A DNA stretch of 64,000 nt, taken from an uncultured Sutterella sp. (GTDB lineage Bacteria; Pseudomonadota; Gammaproteobacteria; Burkholderiales; Burkholderiaceae_F). Both the position numbers and the translations under genes were made by a program. A model generated the notes under the pieces. It saw only the letters and a program-made list of their open reading frames with translations. It had not been told where the DNA came from and ran no database searches. Of this stretch, positions 62,695-64,000 are shown in pieces. The number at the start of each line of letters is the position of its first letter. The first letter of the stretch is position 1. The stretch covers positions 1 through 64,000 of the forward strand of contig CALXXT010000019.1 of NCBI GenBank assembly GCA_944392755.1. Direction: 5' to 3'.

Positions 62695-64000
62695 ATGCGG
62701 ATCATTCGACTTTATTGGGAAAACGTCAATTCGCTTGCCGGAGCCTATGAGATCGACTTCAGCGCTCCCGAATTTCGCGCCAACGGTCTCTTTGCCATCA
62801 CGGGCCCGATGGGCAGCGGGAAAACTTCGATCCTCGATGCGGTGACGATCGCCCTTTTCGGAAAAACGGCGCGCAGCAGCCCCTATGAACGCAAGCACGA
62901 CCGAGAGGACGACTGCATGTTCATGACGAAGGGAAGAGCTCGGTGTGAAGCCAAAATCGTCTTCGAATCGAAGGGGAGGCTCTACTGCTCCCGCTGGTCC
63001 CGCGGAACGACGAAGACGGGACGTCTGAAGCCGCCCGAGGTTGAACTCGGCACGTTCGACGTCATGGAAGATCTGGAGACGAAGTCGATTCGAATTCTGG
63101 CCGAGAAGAAAACCGAGTGGGATGCGGCGGTTGAAGCGGCGCTCGGCATGACTTACGACGTCTTCATGCGGAGCGTCCTTCTCGCGCAGGGCGCTTTTTC
63201 GGGCTTTCTGCGCGCCAAGCCTGACGATCGGGCGGCCATGCTCGAGCGCATCACGGGCACGGAGATCTACTCGAACATCAGTCGGATCGTCTTCGAAAGG
63301 GCAAAGGCTGAGGGCGCGGCGCTTGCCGACGCGAGGCGGCGCATCGACGAAGTCGAAGTGCTTGAAGCGGCCGAGCGCTTGGAGCTCCAAAACGGCGCGG
63401 CGGATCTTGAGGGGCGCGTGAAGACGCTTTCGGACGGGCTCGAGCGGCTGCGGACGAAGATTCAGGAGCGCGAGAACGAAGCGAAGCTCTCGAAGGAATT
63501 GGAGTCGAGGGAATCGGCGCTTGAGCTGAAGACGAAGGACATGGAGTGTCTGCGCGAGCGGCTCGATGCCGTTCTCCGAGCGGAAAAGGCGGCGCCGATC
63601 CTGCAGGCGAACCGAAGCGCTCGCCGCGCGGCCGAAGCGTTGAGGCAGCTCGAGGAAAGCGCGAAGAAAGCCGAGGAGACGGCCTTGAGGCACGCCGAGG
63701 ATCTGCGCGGGGCGGTCGAAGAGGTCGAACGGTTCAGCGCCGCCTTCAATGCGGCAAAGGAGGCGCGCAAGGCCTTTGAACCCGTCCGCGCGGAGGCGCT
63801 TGAGGCGGACGCGCGCATCGAGGCGCATGAACGTGCGGCGCTTGAGGCGTCCAAGGACGCCGAGGCAGGCCTGAGGGCTCTCGAGGCGGCGCAGACGGCG
63901 CATCGCGAGGCTGAAATTGCGGCGCTCGGGGCCGAGAAGGCTTTGAAGGGCGTGAAAGCTCCCCTGACCGACGCCGTGCGGACCGAGCTCGAGCGATGCG
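62695..64000 (+). CDS. sbcC: DNA repair ATPase SbcC (Rad50-like), N-terminal part
   Basis: The first 435 residues are in the window; the gene runs off the right edge. It begins MRIIRLYWENVNSLAG and has the Walker A GPMGSGKTS (37-45), an N-terminal ATPase lobe with SVLLAQGAFSGFLRA and a Glu-rich helix that becomes coiled coil after about residue 200. It begins 9 nt after sbcD. Nothing in this part looks damaged. Confidence 0.95.
   Translation, partial: MRIIRLYWENVNSLAGAYEIDFSAPEFRANGLFAITGPMGSGKTSILDAVTIALFGKTARSSPYERKHDREDDCMFMTKGRARCEAKIVFESKGRLYCSRWSRGTTKTGRLKPPEVELGTFDVMEDLETKSIRILAEKKTEWDAAVEAALGMTYDVFMRSVLLAQGAFSGFLRAKPDDRAAMLERITGTEIYSNISRIVFERAKAEGAALADARRRIDEVEVLEAAERLELQNGAADLEGRVKTLSDGLERLRTKIQERENEAKLSKELESRESALELKTKDMECLRERLDAVLRAEKAAPILQANRSARRAAEALRQLEESAKKAEETALRHAEDLRGAVEEVERFSAAFNAAKEARKAFEPVRAEALEADARIEAHERAALEASKDAEAGLRALEAAQTAHREAEIAALGAEKALKGVKAPLTDAVRTELERC

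Noticed and set aside
62164..63903. A 579-residue frame opposite sbcC and the end of sbcD
   Set aside because: sbcC on the plus strand is unmistakable (Walker A, SbcC motifs), so the antisense frame is a shadow.

Overview
The window is a dense stretch of core chromosome from a high-GC Gram-negative bacterium, most likely a betaproteobacterium of the order Burkholderiales; a Sutterella-like member of the Sutterellaceae is my best guess. The signs are the gene blocks ribF-ileS-lspA-coaBC-dut, pyrG-kdsA-eno-ftsB and rpsU-yqeY-dnaG-rpoD, the outer-membrane genes lptE, bamC and kdsA, and a primary sigma factor with a long Lys/Ala-rich N-terminus. The taxonomic call is inference. I see no insertion sequence, prophage, CRISPR array, rRNA operon or replication origin. 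There are three tRNA genes: CAU (probably Ile2), Glu-CTC and Arg-CCT. One gene is cut at each edge: an SPFH-domain gene on the left and sbcC on the right.

Layout. 1-7133 (minus): SPFH protein, a small lipoprotein, then dut, coaBC, lspA, ileS and ribF. 7333-9394 (plus): purN and rsmB. 9448-10941 (minus): ybaK and ispH. 11231-11648 (plus): rpmB and rpmG. 11788-12825 (minus): tsaD. 12996-21527 (plus): an expanded macromolecular-synthesis locus with rpsU, yqeY, dnaG, rpoD and a second, different rpoD-like gene. 21644-23243: tRNA and rhlE. 23230-25641 (minus): LysR regulator, cyclophilin-like exported protein and EamA exporter. 26072-33365 (minus): tRNA-Glu, gltX, a THUMP RNA methyltransferase, holA, lptE and leuS. 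33526-43924 (plus): uvrD, tRNA-Arg, a Nudix hydrolase, argG, a cation-efflux protein, pyrG, kdsA, eno and ftsB. 43942-44841 (minus): hslO. 45007-49324 (plus): rnm, an M50 protease, bamC, two small DUF805-like proteins and a SlyD-type FKBP. 49341-53783 (minus): gluQ and rne. 53784-54943 is a 1.16-kb gene-free, hairpin-rich leader of rne. 54944-59738 (plus): rluC, a HAD phosphatase, a membrane transporter and a gamma-glutamyltransferase-family enzyme. 59940-61208 (minus): a dicarboxylate/amino-acid symporter. 61411-64000 (plus): sbcD and sbcC.

How it fits together. Most genes are housekeeping: translation, RNA maturation, replication and repair, envelope assembly, and nucleotide or cofactor synthesis. 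The parts most worth a second look are the tandem pair of primary-type sigma factors, the very long structured rne leader together with four LVQ[VI][HE]T motifs in the RNase E tail, the transporter/gamma-glutamyltransferase/symporter cluster, which suggests growth on glutamyl compounds, and a LysR gene paired with an exported cyclophilin-like protein behind a recognisable promoter and operator.
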